Shown in pieces: positions 35,445 through 44,383 of a DNA stretch of 56,759 nt. The translations under genes and the position numbers were made by a program. The stretch is from Verrucomicrobiales bacterium (GTDB lineage: Bacteria; Verrucomicrobiota; Verrucomicrobiia; Verrucomicrobiales; SLCJ01): positions 1-56,759 of the forward strand of contig JAGXGH010000126.1 of NCBI GenBank assembly GCA_024636835.1, given 5' to 3'. Position 1 is the stretch's first letter. Each line of letters begins with the position of its first letter. The notes below the pieces were generated by a model that did not search any database, was not told the origin of the DNA, and worked only from the letters and a program-made list of their open reading frames with translations.

Positions 35445-36124
35445 ATTCCGAAGAACCATCAGCCTTCCTTACCGAGGAGTCCACCAGTCTGCTCTCACTG
35501 TCGGAAACCGATCGCGATCGCCTTGCAGAAGCGCTCCAGGAGCTGCTTTCCACTGGGTCGATCAATGGCTTGGAAAGCAACCGATCTAACCTCTACCACT
35601 GGGCGCGCCAGCACGATGATTGGCTGAAAGAGATTGCCGCTCTCAACGGTCTTGATGTTGCCGTTTATCACGAGGAACGGCTGATCCAAGCGACTCCGAG
35701 CACCGCAGGTCTGCGTCTGCGCTTAACGCAAGACGCCACTCTCGTCTGGCTGGCGCTTTGGTTTGCTGGAGACGTTCGATGGCGCGATGAAGGAGCTGAC
35801 CAAGCGTTTCTCTCCGTCGCCGAGTTGATGGATCTCATCCACGATCAATTGCTGCCGGATATTGTCGGGAGGTTCCCGCAAGGGAGGCTTCGCGACATCC
35901 TCCGTCAGGCATCGCGGTTCAATTTGATCCGACTGATCAATGCCGAGCCTTTCGAGGAAAGTGGCATTGAGGTCTTGCCCGCCATCCGCCGAGTGATTCC
36001 ATTCCGTGATCTCGCGGAGTGGCAGGAAACCGCCGCTCAATTCCAGCTGGATGAGGATGAAGAGGCGGATGACAATATGGACGAACCAGACACCTCAGAC
36101 GAAGAACCCGACAACGAAGTATGA
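35441..36124 (+). CDS. jetB: Wadjet JetB-like (MukE/DUF4194-type) protein
   Basis: 227 residues with the tandem winged-helix layout of JetB/DUF4194 proteins. Segments such as RLRLTQDATLVWLALWFAGD and LVRLIN-type helices (FNLIRLINAEPF) are seen, as is a conserved end (GIEVLPAIRRVIPF). The acidic tail (about 205-227) resembles the flexible end of MukE-like subunits. It overlaps both neighbours by four bases (ATGA), so the three genes must be translated together. It should bind the kleisin and the SMC heads. Confidence 0.85.
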   Translation: MNSEEPSAFLTEESTSLLSLSETDRDRLAEALQELLSTGSINGLESNRSNLYHWARQHDDWLKEIAALNGLDVAVYHEERLIQATPSTAGLRLRLTQDATLVWLALWFAGDVRWRDEGADQAFLSVAELMDLIHDQLLPDIVGRFPQGRLRDILRQASRFNLIRLINAEPFEESGIEVLPAIRRVIPFRDLAEWQETAAQFQLDEDEEADDNMDEPDTSDEEPDNEV

Positions 36125-39100
36125 GCCGAGCGATTCAACTGACAAAAATCCATGCCCTCAACTGGTATGGTTACCGGGATTCACTTCCGGTGAAAGGTAA
36201 CCTCGTGCTTGCGGGTGTAACAGGTTCAGGAAAGTCGATTCTGATGGACTTGCTGATGCTTGTGCTCGTCGGCCCCGAGCGTGCGCACCATCATTTCAAC
36301 CGCTCGGCAACAGGTAGCAAGAGCGACCGCACCATCAAGGGATATTGCCTACTCGATACCAAGCGGGAAGAGAACGGGCAGCCGCAATTTTTCCACGATA
36401 AGGGAGTCACCACCTACATCGCTGCCGAATTCACTTGGCCGGATGGGTCGAGGGTGGAGACCTGGGGGTTGCGCTTCGAGTTTCGTTCCGCCAGCGAAAA
36501 GGATGGCACAAGCACGCCGTTTTTCTGTCCGGCGGCTTTGGAGAAAGAGGATTTTCTACAAGCTGCCGAGGATGGGAAACTCCGACCTGCTCCGCTCGGA
36601 CCGTTCAAGCGGATGATCGAATCGCACGGCGGCCGACTGTTCTCATCACCGCGCGAATACTTGCGCGACATGGCGAACCCCAGCCATTTGAACTTCAACA
36701 AGGACGTTCTCCAGCGGCTGCTGCCCAGCGCCATGTCGTTTACGAATTTGAAGTCTTTCGACGACTTTTGTCGGCAGTTCGTGCTCCCTGCCGAGGCCGT
36801 GCCGGTGGACGATGTGGTTTCCTCGTTCCGCGATTTTCAGTCCTATGAGCGCGAACTGAAAAGTCTGAACAATCAACTCGAGCGGCTCACTCGCATCCGC
36901 GATGTGCACACCACGCACAGGGAGGCGGAACGCGACCATCAAGTGGCGACCTACCTTGCTGCCGAGTTCGCGCATCTTTTCAGCGAGCAGGTAGCCACAA
37001 AAACCCGAGAGCGTCTGGATCAGTTGAAGGAAGATAATCGAGTGGATGAAGACCGCTTGGCGGAGCTCGATGAGCTATCCAAAGAGTGCAGGCAACGGCG
37101 CGAGTCGATCCAAAGCGCGCTCAACGAATCCTCCGAAGGTCGTTATTACAATAAACTCGTCGCCGACATCCGGGAGCTGGAAACAGAAATCGAAGCTCTC
37201 CGCAGCAAAGCGCAACGAATCGATGATCTGCTGCACAAGCGTAACTTGTCTGCTCGTGCGTGGCTCAAAGATGTTGATTCCGCGCCACTCGAAAAACTCG
37301 TCGATACCACAGCGCTGAAACAAGCCATTGAAACCTTGCACAGTTGCGAGCGCAACGAGTCCTCCGCCACGCTGCACCTACTCGCCCAATCCGCGGATAG
37401 CGTGGTGAATTTTCTTCGCTCCGCATTCGAATCCGATGCCGTCGAACTGCGAAAACTTCGTTCCGAAAAATCGGATCTCAGCCGTCAGGTCGATTTGCTG
37501 CAGCGTGGGATTTCTCCCGGCAACCAGCCGCTTCTGACCGCGTTGAAAGCTCAGCTACCGATCCTGGATCAACACAAACCGCCGCGTGCCCTGCGCGATG
37601 TGTGCGAAGTTGCCGACGAAAAATGGCGCGTCGCCGCCGAGATGGTATTCGCTGAAAAGTTCGCCGTGCTTGTCGATTCGGAGCACATCGACGACGCGCG
37701 GTCCATCCTTCAGCGTCTGCCTGAATCCGAGCGGGTGAAAGCCGGGTCGCAGCAACTCGTCGATCTAGGCAAAGCGGCCGGCAAGCCTCCTTTGGCAAAA
37801 AAGGGGACACTCGCCGATGCGCTGGAAACAAGTGATCCCGAGGCGCGTCGCTTTGTGGATACGCTCTTCGGTGAAATGGCCTGCGTCGATTCTGTCGATG
37901 ACCTGAACCTTCTCTCCTGTGGCGTCGCGTTGAATGGAATCCACAAGCGCGACGGTGCGTTGATCAACCCGCCGCCCTACGATGGGCAGCCCTTCATTGG
38001 CGAAAAAGGCCTGAAGCGTCAGTTGGAGATCAAACGCCAGCGAGTGTCTGAGATCGATGCGTCACTGCGCCGCCTCGAACCCATCGAGAAAGAGGTCGAG
38101 CGACTGATCAGAGCCCGCGAAGAAAAAATCCCACAGCATCACGAATTGCTCAACGATCTGGTTCGGGTCGAAGATCTTCCTGCTAAACAACGCAAGCATG
38201 AGCAGGAGATGGAGAAGTTCGACGCGATTAAAACGGAAGAGTTCGACAAGCTCCGTGAGGAGGCCGAAGACCTTCAGGAGAACATTGAGGCAAATGATAA
38301 AGAGCACACCGCCATTCTCAAGAAAGGTCGGATCACTGAAATTCAGCGCACAGAAAGAGAGCTTGCCGAGCAACAAGAGATCGCCAGCCGGCGCGAAGAT
38401 GAGTTTTCAAAAATGCGTTTGCGCATCGATATTCACAAGCACTTGGACCGCTACAAGGAGTGGAAGCAGGAAGCTGAGGAATATACCCCAGCGCTCGATA
38501 GCTTGGCGAATGAGTTCAAGAAAGCCGCCGGAAAAGCGGAACTCGATGCCACCGCTGCCATCGGTGAATTGAGGGTGGCGATGATCGATTTCAAAAAGAC
38601 CTTCTCGCCGAAGTTCGATGACTTGTCAGATGATGGTTCCGACGCCTCTGCCTACGTCACCCGACTCGAACAGATCGAGCACGCCAACATTCCGGAATAC
38701 GAGAAGAAGTCCGTCACCGAGCGCAAACGATGGAGTGCCTTGTTCCGCACTCAGGTTCTGAGTCGGATGCAGCAAGCGTTGACGAATGTTGAGAATGTGA
38801 TTCGTTTGCTCAACCACCAACTGCGCAGCCCCATCGGACACGATCGCTACAAAATAGACAAACATCCCAACCCCGATTTCAAGGTTTACCGCGAGCTGAT
38901 TAGTCTGAACGCCCTTCACCACGAAGACGAATTGTTCTTCGCCAGCATGGGTGATGAGCTCAAGGATGCGCTCGAATCGTTCCTGAATACACTCGTGGAA
39001 AGCGGCAACAGTCCGGAAGCCGCGCGCTTGCTCGACTACCGGCAATATTTCGATTACGACCTCACGGTCACCGATGTGCGCGATCCCGACAGCAAGCCGA

Positions 39101-39501
39101 TCAGCGTGGATAAACAGAGTGGAAAGATGAGCGGAGGGGAGAACCAAAGTCCGTATTTCGTTGCTATTCTCGCCAGTTATCTCCACGCCTACAACCGCCA
39201 CGAAAACCGACGGAAGGAGCCATCCCTCGCCTTGGTTCCGATCGACGAAGCCTTTTCGAAGCTCTCAGGTGAGCGCATTCAAAACTGTATCGAAGCCATG
39301 TCGGAGCTCGATCTCCAAGGGATGTTTTCCATGTCTAGCGGCAATATCCCTTATGCCTTCAGTCAGTGTGATGAACTCATCGTTATCTCGCGAAAAGAAG
39401 AACGACGCGGCACCCGTGTTGGTGTTCGAAACGTCCCCGTCATCCTTTACCGCAACTCACCCGAGGGGCAGGAATGGATGAAAGAAGCAAGCACTACATA
39501 A
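36121..39501 (+). CDS. jetC: Wadjet JetC-like SMC ATPase
   Basis: 1126 residues with SMC/MukB architecture. Walker A lies at the N-terminus (AGVTGSGKS, 31-39). Long coiled coils flank a hinge-like middle (about 455-640). The C-terminal head carries the ABC signature MSGGENQ (1003-1009) and Walker B with VPIDEAFSKL (1039-1048). All catalytic elements are intact. In Wadjet systems JetABC extrudes DNA loops and presents closed circular plasmid DNA to the nuclease JetD. Here no JetD gene follows; the next 690 bases are repeat debris. The start overlaps jetB. Confidence 0.92.
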   Translation: MSRAIQLTKIHALNWYGYRDSLPVKGNLVLAGVTGSGKSILMDLLMLVLVGPERAHHHFNRSATGSKSDRTIKGYCLLDTKREENGQPQFFHDKGVTTYIAAEFTWPDGSRVETWGLRFEFRSASEKDGTSTPFFCPAALEKEDFLQAAEDGKLRPAPLGPFKRMIESHGGRLFSSPREYLRDMANPSHLNFNKDVLQRLLPSAMSFTNLKSFDDFCRQFVLPAEAVPVDDVVSSFRDFQSYERELKSLNNQLERLTRIRDVHTTHREAERDHQVATYLAAEFAHLFSEQVATKTRERLDQLKEDNRVDEDRLAELDELSKECRQRRESIQSALNESSEGRYYNKLVADIRELETEIEALRSKAQRIDDLLHKRNLSARAWLKDVDSAPLEKLVDTTALKQAIETLHSCERNESSATLHLLAQSADSVVNFLRSAFESDAVELRKLRSEKSDLSRQVDLLQRGISPGNQPLLTALKAQLPILDQHKPPRALRDVCEVADEKWRVAAEMVFAEKFAVLVDSEHIDDARSILQRLPESERVKAGSQQLVDLGKAAGKPPLAKKGTLADALETSDPEARRFVDTLFGEMACVDSVDDLNLLSCGVALNGIHKRDGALINPPPYDGQPFIGEKGLKRQLEIKRQRVSEIDASLRRLEPIEKEVERLIRAREEKIPQHHELLNDLVRVEDLPAKQRKHEQEMEKFDAIKTEEFDKLREEAEDLQENIEANDKEHTAILKKGRITEIQRTERELAEQQEIASRREDEFSKMRLRIDIHKHLDRYKEWKQEAEEYTPALDSLANEFKKAAGKAELDATAAIGELRVAMIDFKKTFSPKFDDLSDDGSDASAYVTRLEQIEHANIPEYEKKSVTERKRWSALFRTQVLSRMQQALTNVENVIRLLNHQLRSPIGHDRYKIDKHPNPDFKVYRELISLNALHHEDELFFASMGDELKDALESFLNTLVESGNSPEAARLLDYRQYFDYDLTVTDVRDPDSKPISVDKQSGKMSGGENQSPYFVAILASYLHAYNRHENRRKEPSLALVPIDEAFSKLSGERIQNCIEAMSELDLQGMFSMSSGNIPYAFSQCDELIVISRKEERRGTRVGVRNVPVILYRNSPEGQEWMKEASTT

Positions 39502-39708
39502 GCGGGGTTCCTGTCATCAATGTTCAATGTCCCATGATTGAGTTCTTTAACCGCAATGGAAGCGTAGCGGACATGGACGAGCTGACATCCACTAACATAT
39601 CGAGTCAAATTTCGCAATCGGAACGCAGTGGAGATAGCCAATCACAGATTGCCCGAAGGGTGAGCGTAGCGAAGCAAATGAGCGCAGATTTGGATGGGGG
39701 CAGATACA

Positions 39709-39787
39709 AATGTAGGTTAGACGTGTCGGCTAACGGCATTACCCCGAGCGAAGCTCGCACTTCCTTCCTCGCTACTACCCGCTACTT
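39709..39787. repeat. Partial copy of the GTAG-headed repeat
   Basis: The segment starting GTAGGTTAGACGTGTCGGC (from 39712) continues to GAGCGAAGCTCGCACTTCC, matching the middle of the two longer copies at 39840-40033 and 44190-44383. It ends near GCTACTACCCGCTAC. Confidence 0.75.
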
Positions 39788-39839
39788 TTTTTCACCATGA
39801 AGAACATAAAGGCCATGAAGCTTGGTTGAGTGATAACTA

Positions 39840-40033
39840 CAAGAAGGACTGGAAGGGCAAGAAGGTTCCTATCAATGTAGGTCGGACGTGTCGGCCGACA
39901 TCCTCCCCGGGCAACGCCCGCACTTCTGCCTCCCATAGCTAAACTTGGAAAATTTTGGAGGGAGCGCAACGGATCTCACCCTTCCTACGCTATACTTTCT
40001 ACCATCTACTTCTGCAGCCACTACTCGGAGACT
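39840..40033. repeat. 194-bp direct repeat, left copy
   Basis: Aligns end to end with 44190-44383. Shared landmarks are AAGAAGG, TGTAG followed by TCGGACGTGTCGGCCGACA, a TAGCTAAACTTG block, GGAGCGCA, CGGATCTC and a final CACTACTCGGAGACT. It contains the palindrome TGTCGGCCGACA. The last bases correspond to the 3' end of the DUF2726 gene in the right copy. Together the two copies flank the 3.5-kb esterase gene in direct orientation. Confidence 0.85.
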
Positions 40034-40191
40034 TCGTTACCGATTGCTTATATGCGAGGACTGACCCCGAGTATGTAGAATCCGCCCACTTGTAAGGCAT
40101 CGTGTTCCTATGCGCCGGGGAGAACTATGTCGGGTTGAGTTAAGAGTGTCATTTTTGACAATGAATAATGTTTCAGTGCGAAGCCAGGACG

Positions 40192-43100
40192 CTAGCGGCC
40201 TTCTGCCTCAACGCGGACGAACAGCTTAGACAGGTTTCGTAAAGGACCGCTGAGTGTCACGGCGACCGTTTCGACACCATCGGCATTCGGAGTGCCGGCG
40301 GTCTGTTGGACCCTGGTGTCCTCGGTCCAATTCTCCAGATCAGTGGAATACCAGATCTTATAGGAAAGCCCGGTCAATGCGGCAGCGCGGCGGATATAGG
40401 AAAATGTTCCGGAAGTGGGTTCGATGGCGACAGCGATCGGGTTGCTCGAGGAGGGATTTGTCGGGTTGGTCCCAAAGATGCGCTCCTCGTCGTTCGTCAG
40501 ACCGTCGCCATCGTGGTCAGCAGACGGGTCGCTGAGATCGGGGCCGGAGTAATTCGCAGCCCAGTTGCTGTAATCCTGATCCGAGGGGACCACCTCGGCG
40601 TAGCTCAGGCCAAACCTAATTTCATCGATTTCCGGCGAGACGCCATATCGCCCGCCGGCAAAGCCGAGGACGGTGTAAAGGTTCTGCTCGTAATCAGCCG
40701 TGATGGAAGAGGCGGGAGCCGACGGCAAGGCCAGGTCCGTTCCGGGAAGATAGACGTCCAGTCTGTCATTGGTCCCCGGCGCTCCCCAGGTGATCTTACC
40801 GACGATCAGAACCGTGCCGTCATTAACGGGTGCCCCGGACCCCGAGTTATTGGGTGTCCAACTGAAGGCTGTCGCGATTCCATCTGCGACCTTGACGCCG
40901 AGACCTGTTGAGCCGACGCGCCCGAAACCATCCGGTGGTCCGTCGCCGATCGAGAAATAGGCCCTACGCAAGTCACCGGTGTTTTCTGAAGTCATCAGGC
41001 AGCTGAACCAAAATTCGGCATTGTGCTCGAGCAGGCCGAGCGCGTTGAGGCTTGGGCCGATATCCGCCGCGGCGTTCACGAACCTGCCACCCGACTTAGT
41101 GACGCGATTGCCGTTGGTCACCAGGCTGCCGTAAGTCATGCTCTCGCCATTGACCACCGCCAGATTGCCAGCGGACCATAGGCCGGTGATGCCAAACCCC
41201 GTCTGGTTGTTGCCTAAGTTTGAATCGGAATCGTTGAAGGGTTCGTAAATGAACGCCTGTCTCCTGCCGGAAAGCGAATAGGTTCTGGCAGACAGCGCGA
41301 GCGCGTTTGAGCCTTCATTGAGCGCGGGCGACAGATCACGTGTTCTCACTGTATAGGTGTAGACCGTGTCCGCATCGAGGCCTCCATCAGTGAAGGACGG
41401 GCTTCTTTGCCAGCCGCTGTCATTGCCGCCGGGATTCCCCGAGGTTTCCTGGAAATAGTATTCAACTCCGTTCGCATCGTCCGCGGTCGTCGCTGTCATG
41501 CTGATGGCGCTGTCGGCCACCGCATAGGGAGAACTCGCCCAGGTCATGGGGTTGGGGCTTGGCACGGTGGTATCCGGCACAAACGGGACATCCGCCGCGA
41601 TCGCATCCTCATAGGTGGCACCAAAGCGGATCTCGTCCAAGCGGATGTCTGAACCGGAGAAAGACAGTGTGTCGAAGCGCGATTGATCGAGAACGGCGCT
41701 CGCCGATGAGACGGCTGCCGCAGGTTGCACCATATCAGCCGCCGGTAGGAAGATTTCGACAAGGTCGGGTGACAATGCGTCGGCACCCCAGGTGATTTTT
41801 CCGACTACTAGGCCCTCGTTTCCTTGCGCGATCGTTCCGGATGTGCTGCTCGCAGCTAGGAGCGAAGACCAAGTCGCCGCCTGAGTGGATCCATTCTGGT
41901 TCACACTCACGCCGATAGCTTGACCGGCGTCTTCAAGATCGGGGATGCCGTCGGAGCCGTCGATTCCTGCAGTACCCAAGGCGAGTTGAATCGAGTTGTT
42001 GCTGCCTGCGACATTGCTCGTCAGGAAGCTGAACCACAAGCTGGCACCGTCTTCCATTAATCCGGAGGCTTCCAGTTCCGGGCCGATCAGTACCCGCGCC
42101 TTGGTCGCATTGCTGCCTAATTTGCGGAAAACGCTGCGTCCGGAGTTCGGTAAGCTGCCGAAGAACAGGTTCGGATCATCCACGATCGTGGTCGTGCTTA
42201 CCCAAGGGCCCTGAAGGCCAAGGGCGCCGGGATTGCTTCCCAGGGTCGGATCGGTATGATCGAAGGGTTCCTCGATCAACGCGTTCCCCAATCCCTCGAT
42301 GCTAATCTGCACTTCTGCAGGGGCAGGGGTCCCGTTTGTCGGGACCAGACTGTAGGTGATCTGGCCGGTGGTGGGTGGAGCGGTATCGAGGTAAGTGGTA
42401 TCGCTTCCCGCGAGTGAGGCGGGGAGGACGGCTCCGTTCCTACTAAGCTCCAGTCCGGTATAGCTGAGGTTGTTCTGCCATTTCAGAAGGACGCCGTCCA
42501 ATGCACGGATGGCTTTAAGCTCGGTGACTCCCGCATTGAAGGTCAGGCTCAGGGGATCGCAAGCTGTGCCGCTCATGGTGAATTGTAGCTCGTAATCCAA
42601 ATTTCCGGGGACGGCCGTATTGTCGACGTAGGTCGGCGGATCCACCGGTGCCGCCGCAGCGATTTCCTGCCCGCCACGGAGAATCCGCACGCTCACCGGC
42701 ATTTCGGTGCCGTTTCTCCAACGAAGTCTTACTCCGGTTCCATCCCGCTCCGCCGTGAGCAGATCCGGACAACGCTCCGGCACCATCCGGACCATTTCCC
42801 GGCCCATCGCGAGTCCGAGGTTGGTGTAGGTTTTTGCGTTGCGGTTCCAGTGGAAGCCCTCAGTCTGCGGAGATTCTTCGGCGGGTATCCAGAATTGCAG
42901 GTCGTCATACTTTTGCTTCGCATCGATCACCACCACGTTCCCGGCGAATTCGGGATAAGCCGTCGCATCCGCCATCTTCAGCTGTGCGCGTTCCACGGTG
43001 GAGTAGGATTCCGAGTCACTCTGCGCCGTCGTCGCGATCACAAAGGGAAGGCCCGGCGCGCCGAGATCGTTGCGCATATCCCGGATGAAATTCGCCATGT

Positions 43101-43737
43101 TGACTTCATATTCCGCGCTTCGCGTCGTATCAATCTGGTCGTTGTAGCCTTGGTGCCAGCAGAAACCCGCGATCTCGTAGCCCTGCTCGTCGTAATCGGG
43201 AAAATAGGTTTTCAGATTGGCCGTCGCCTCATTGACCAGTCTCAGGATCTCGGTGTAATAGAATCCGTCGTCCGAACTGGAAGGCGGCTCGACGGCCCAA
43301 CCGGAGCTTGGCGGGCGAAACTGGGTCGCCAAGGCTCTTCCTCCCCAGGCTGCTTTTACGATCAGCACCTGGCTGTCATAGAAATCGCCGGCGAAATGCC
43401 CGAAGCCGATTTCCGGGCCGACTAGATCCGTTCCAGAACCGTAGCCCACCGTAAGCCCGCTTTGCCGGGGTGACTCATCGCGTATCCACACGTCCTCGCG
43501 CACGGCCCATTCGCCGGTTTCATCGACCAGAAACTGGTATTTCCCCTCGGGATCGTTCGCCACCACATGCGCCAGTGTCCCCGGCGTCGTTGCAGGCAGA
43601 ATTTGTCCCTTGCCCTCCATGTTCGACTGCCCTGCCAGGATGAAAATTTTCACCGGGCTGTCACCTGCCTGTTGGGCCAAAGCCGCAGGGCTGCAGCCGA
43701 CTATTAGAATGGAAATAAGTAATCGGGGGAAAGTCAT
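40192..43737 (-). CDS. Large secreted sialate-O-acetylesterase-like (SASA/SGNH) protein with TSP3 tail
   Basis: 1181 residues from the ATG at 43737, which directly precedes a signal peptide ending ALAQQ. Residues 28-300 form a SASA-type SGNH hydrolase with Ser38 in GQSNMEGKG, GFCWHQGYND and FHWNRNAKTY supplying the presumed His. Then come Ig/FN3-like segments and two homologous modules of about 225 residues (EPFDHTDPTLGSNP and EPFNDSDSNLGNNQ, each with VGKITWGA and a DEIRFG motif). A calcium-binding TSP3 repeat (DHDGDGLTNDEERIFGTNP) and a C-terminal domain of about 80 residues end the protein. It probably removes acetyl groups from polysaccharide or glycoprotein outside the cell. Flanked by direct repeats. 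Confidence 0.88.
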   Translation of the reverse strand: MTFPRLLISILIVGCSPAALAQQAGDSPVKIFILAGQSNMEGKGQILPATTPGTLAHVVANDPEGKYQFLVDETGEWAVREDVWIRDESPRQSGLTVGYGSGTDLVGPEIGFGHFAGDFYDSQVLIVKAAWGGRALATQFRPPSSGWAVEPPSSSDDGFYYTEILRLVNEATANLKTYFPDYDEQGYEIAGFCWHQGYNDQIDTTRSAEYEVNMANFIRDMRNDLGAPGLPFVIATTAQSDSESYSTVERAQLKMADATAYPEFAGNVVVIDAKQKYDDLQFWIPAEESPQTEGFHWNRNAKTYTNLGLAMGREMVRMVPERCPDLLTAERDGTGVRLRWRNGTEMPVSVRILRGGQEIAAAAPVDPPTYVDNTAVPGNLDYELQFTMSGTACDPLSLTFNAGVTELKAIRALDGVLLKWQNNLSYTGLELSRNGAVLPASLAGSDTTYLDTAPPTTGQITYSLVPTNGTPAPAEVQISIEGLGNALIEEPFDHTDPTLGSNPGALGLQGPWVSTTTIVDDPNLFFGSLPNSGRSVFRKLGSNATKARVLIGPELEASGLMEDGASLWFSFLTSNVAGSNNSIQLALGTAGIDGSDGIPDLEDAGQAIGVSVNQNGSTQAATWSSLLAASSTSGTIAQGNEGLVVGKITWGADALSPDLVEIFLPAADMVQPAAAVSSASAVLDQSRFDTLSFSGSDIRLDEIRFGATYEDAIAADVPFVPDTTVPSPNPMTWASSPYAVADSAISMTATTADDANGVEYYFQETSGNPGGNDSGWQRSPSFTDGGLDADTVYTYTVRTRDLSPALNEGSNALALSARTYSLSGRRQAFIYEPFNDSDSNLGNNQTGFGITGLWSAGNLAVVNGESMTYGSLVTNGNRVTKSGGRFVNAAADIGPSLNALGLLEHNAEFWFSCLMTSENTGDLRRAYFSIGDGPPDGFGRVGSTGLGVKVADGIATAFSWTPNNSGSGAPVNDGTVLIVGKITWGAPGTNDRLDVYLPGTDLALPSAPASSITADYEQNLYTVLGFAGGRYGVSPEIDEIRFGLSYAEVVPSDQDYSNWAANYSGPDLSDPSADHDGDGLTNDEERIFGTNPTNPSSSNPIAVAIEPTSGTFSYIRRAAALTGLSYKIWYSTDLENWTEDTRVQQTAGTPNADGVETVAVTLSGPLRNLSKLFVRVEAEGR

Positions 43738-43874
43738 TATGGATAAGGATTTGAATTTTTGCAACGCTGACTACAAAGTTTAAGGTTAAACTCGGAATCG
43801 GCAATTCGCGTAAGTAAATTTTGTAAACCGTTAATTAAGGTTCATCCGGAGTTAAACATATTCCTTTAGGTTCA

Positions 43875-43899
43875 ACCCGCTTCGCCAAGGCTTCGCAGG
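43875..43899. repeat. Palindromic element family CCTGCCCGCC, degenerate copy
   Basis: On the minus strand CCTGCGAAGCCTTGGCGAAG matches the core of the copies at 47831-47863, 49125-49157 and 52535-52566, shortened at the CCTGCCC side. It directly follows the stop of a truncated coding remnant. Confidence 0.6.
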
Positions 43900-43903
43900 T
43901 CAA

Positions 43904-43974
43904 AAGTCACATCCTTTGATATGGCGTAGGTAATCGCCAACAAGTGTTTCCCCTGGGTTTTCCAGGTTTTCCAT
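43904..43974 (-). pseudogene. N-terminal remnant of an unidentified gene
   Basis: From an ATG at 43974 the frame reads MENLENPGETLVGDYLRHIK and then GCDF before a TGA. The GDYLRHIKGCDF block looks like the beginning of a longer protein, but the rest is absent. The break coincides with the palindromic element at 43875-43899. Function unknown. Confidence 0.4.
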
Positions 43975-43995
43975 GTTATTGTTTGATCGCTTGGT

Positions 43996-44090
43996 GGCTA
44001 GTTCTCCGTCCCTTGGTATTTCTTAAAGTTTTCGGCCTGCTCGAAGATTTCTTTATAGACTTCCTCTTTGTCCGCAGGTGCATCCTTCCG
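43996..44090 (-). pseudogene. C-terminal remnant, possibly of an hsdR-type gene
   Basis: The minus-strand frame reads DKEEVYKEIFEQAENFKKYQ and then GTEN before a TAG, preceded by a stop. This helical motif resembles the C-terminal end of some type I restriction R subunits, though that is from memory only. Only about 30 codons remain. If correct, another type I R-M operon once lay here. Confidence 0.35.
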
Positions 44091-44189
44091 TCTTCACTGA
44101 GAAATTAACTCTTCCAGTCTGCCGGTGCCTTGATTACTGCCTCGGCGATGAGGCTCATAAAAGGAAATGCATCTTGCTTGCTGGACTTC

Positions 44190-44383
44190 AACAAGAAGGG
44201 CTGGAAGGACATGAAGGTGCTCGCAAAATGTAGATCGGACGTGTCGGCCGACAGCCTCCCCGAGCGAAGCTCGCATCCTCGCATCTCCCCGTAGCTAAAC
44301 TTGTGAAAGTTTGGATGGAGCGCAGCGGATCTCTCCCTTCCCATCCACTACTCGCTACCTCAAAGTCCCACTACTCGGAGACT
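44190..44383. repeat. 194-bp direct repeat, right copy
   Basis: Matches 39840-40033 over its full length and overlaps the last four codons of the DUF2726 gene (stop at 44371-44373). Its right end has coding meaning here and none in the left copy, so the left copy is probably the derived one. Confidence 0.85.

Larger units (their letters stand above)
39502..40191. other. Repeat-rich spacer where jetD would be expected
   Basis: 690 bases with no credible gene. It holds a short partial copy of the GTAG-headed repeat (39709-39787), A/T-rich debris of the type ACCATGAAGAACATAAAG (39793-39820) and the full 194-bp repeat copy (39840-40033). The rest is low-complexity with stops in all frames. No JetD-like (DUF3322/DUF2220) sequence was recognised in any frame. 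Confidence 0.65.
43738..44370. other. Spacer with gene remnants and repeat
   Basis: 633 bases between the esterase gene and the DUF2726 gene. It holds a palindromic element (43875-43899), two short decayed coding remnants on the minus strand (about 43904-44090) and the right copy of the 194-bp repeat (44190-44383). No complete gene. A promoter for the esterase gene presumably lies in the A/T-rich part near 43760-43860, but no clear hexamers were assigned. Confidence 0.6.
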
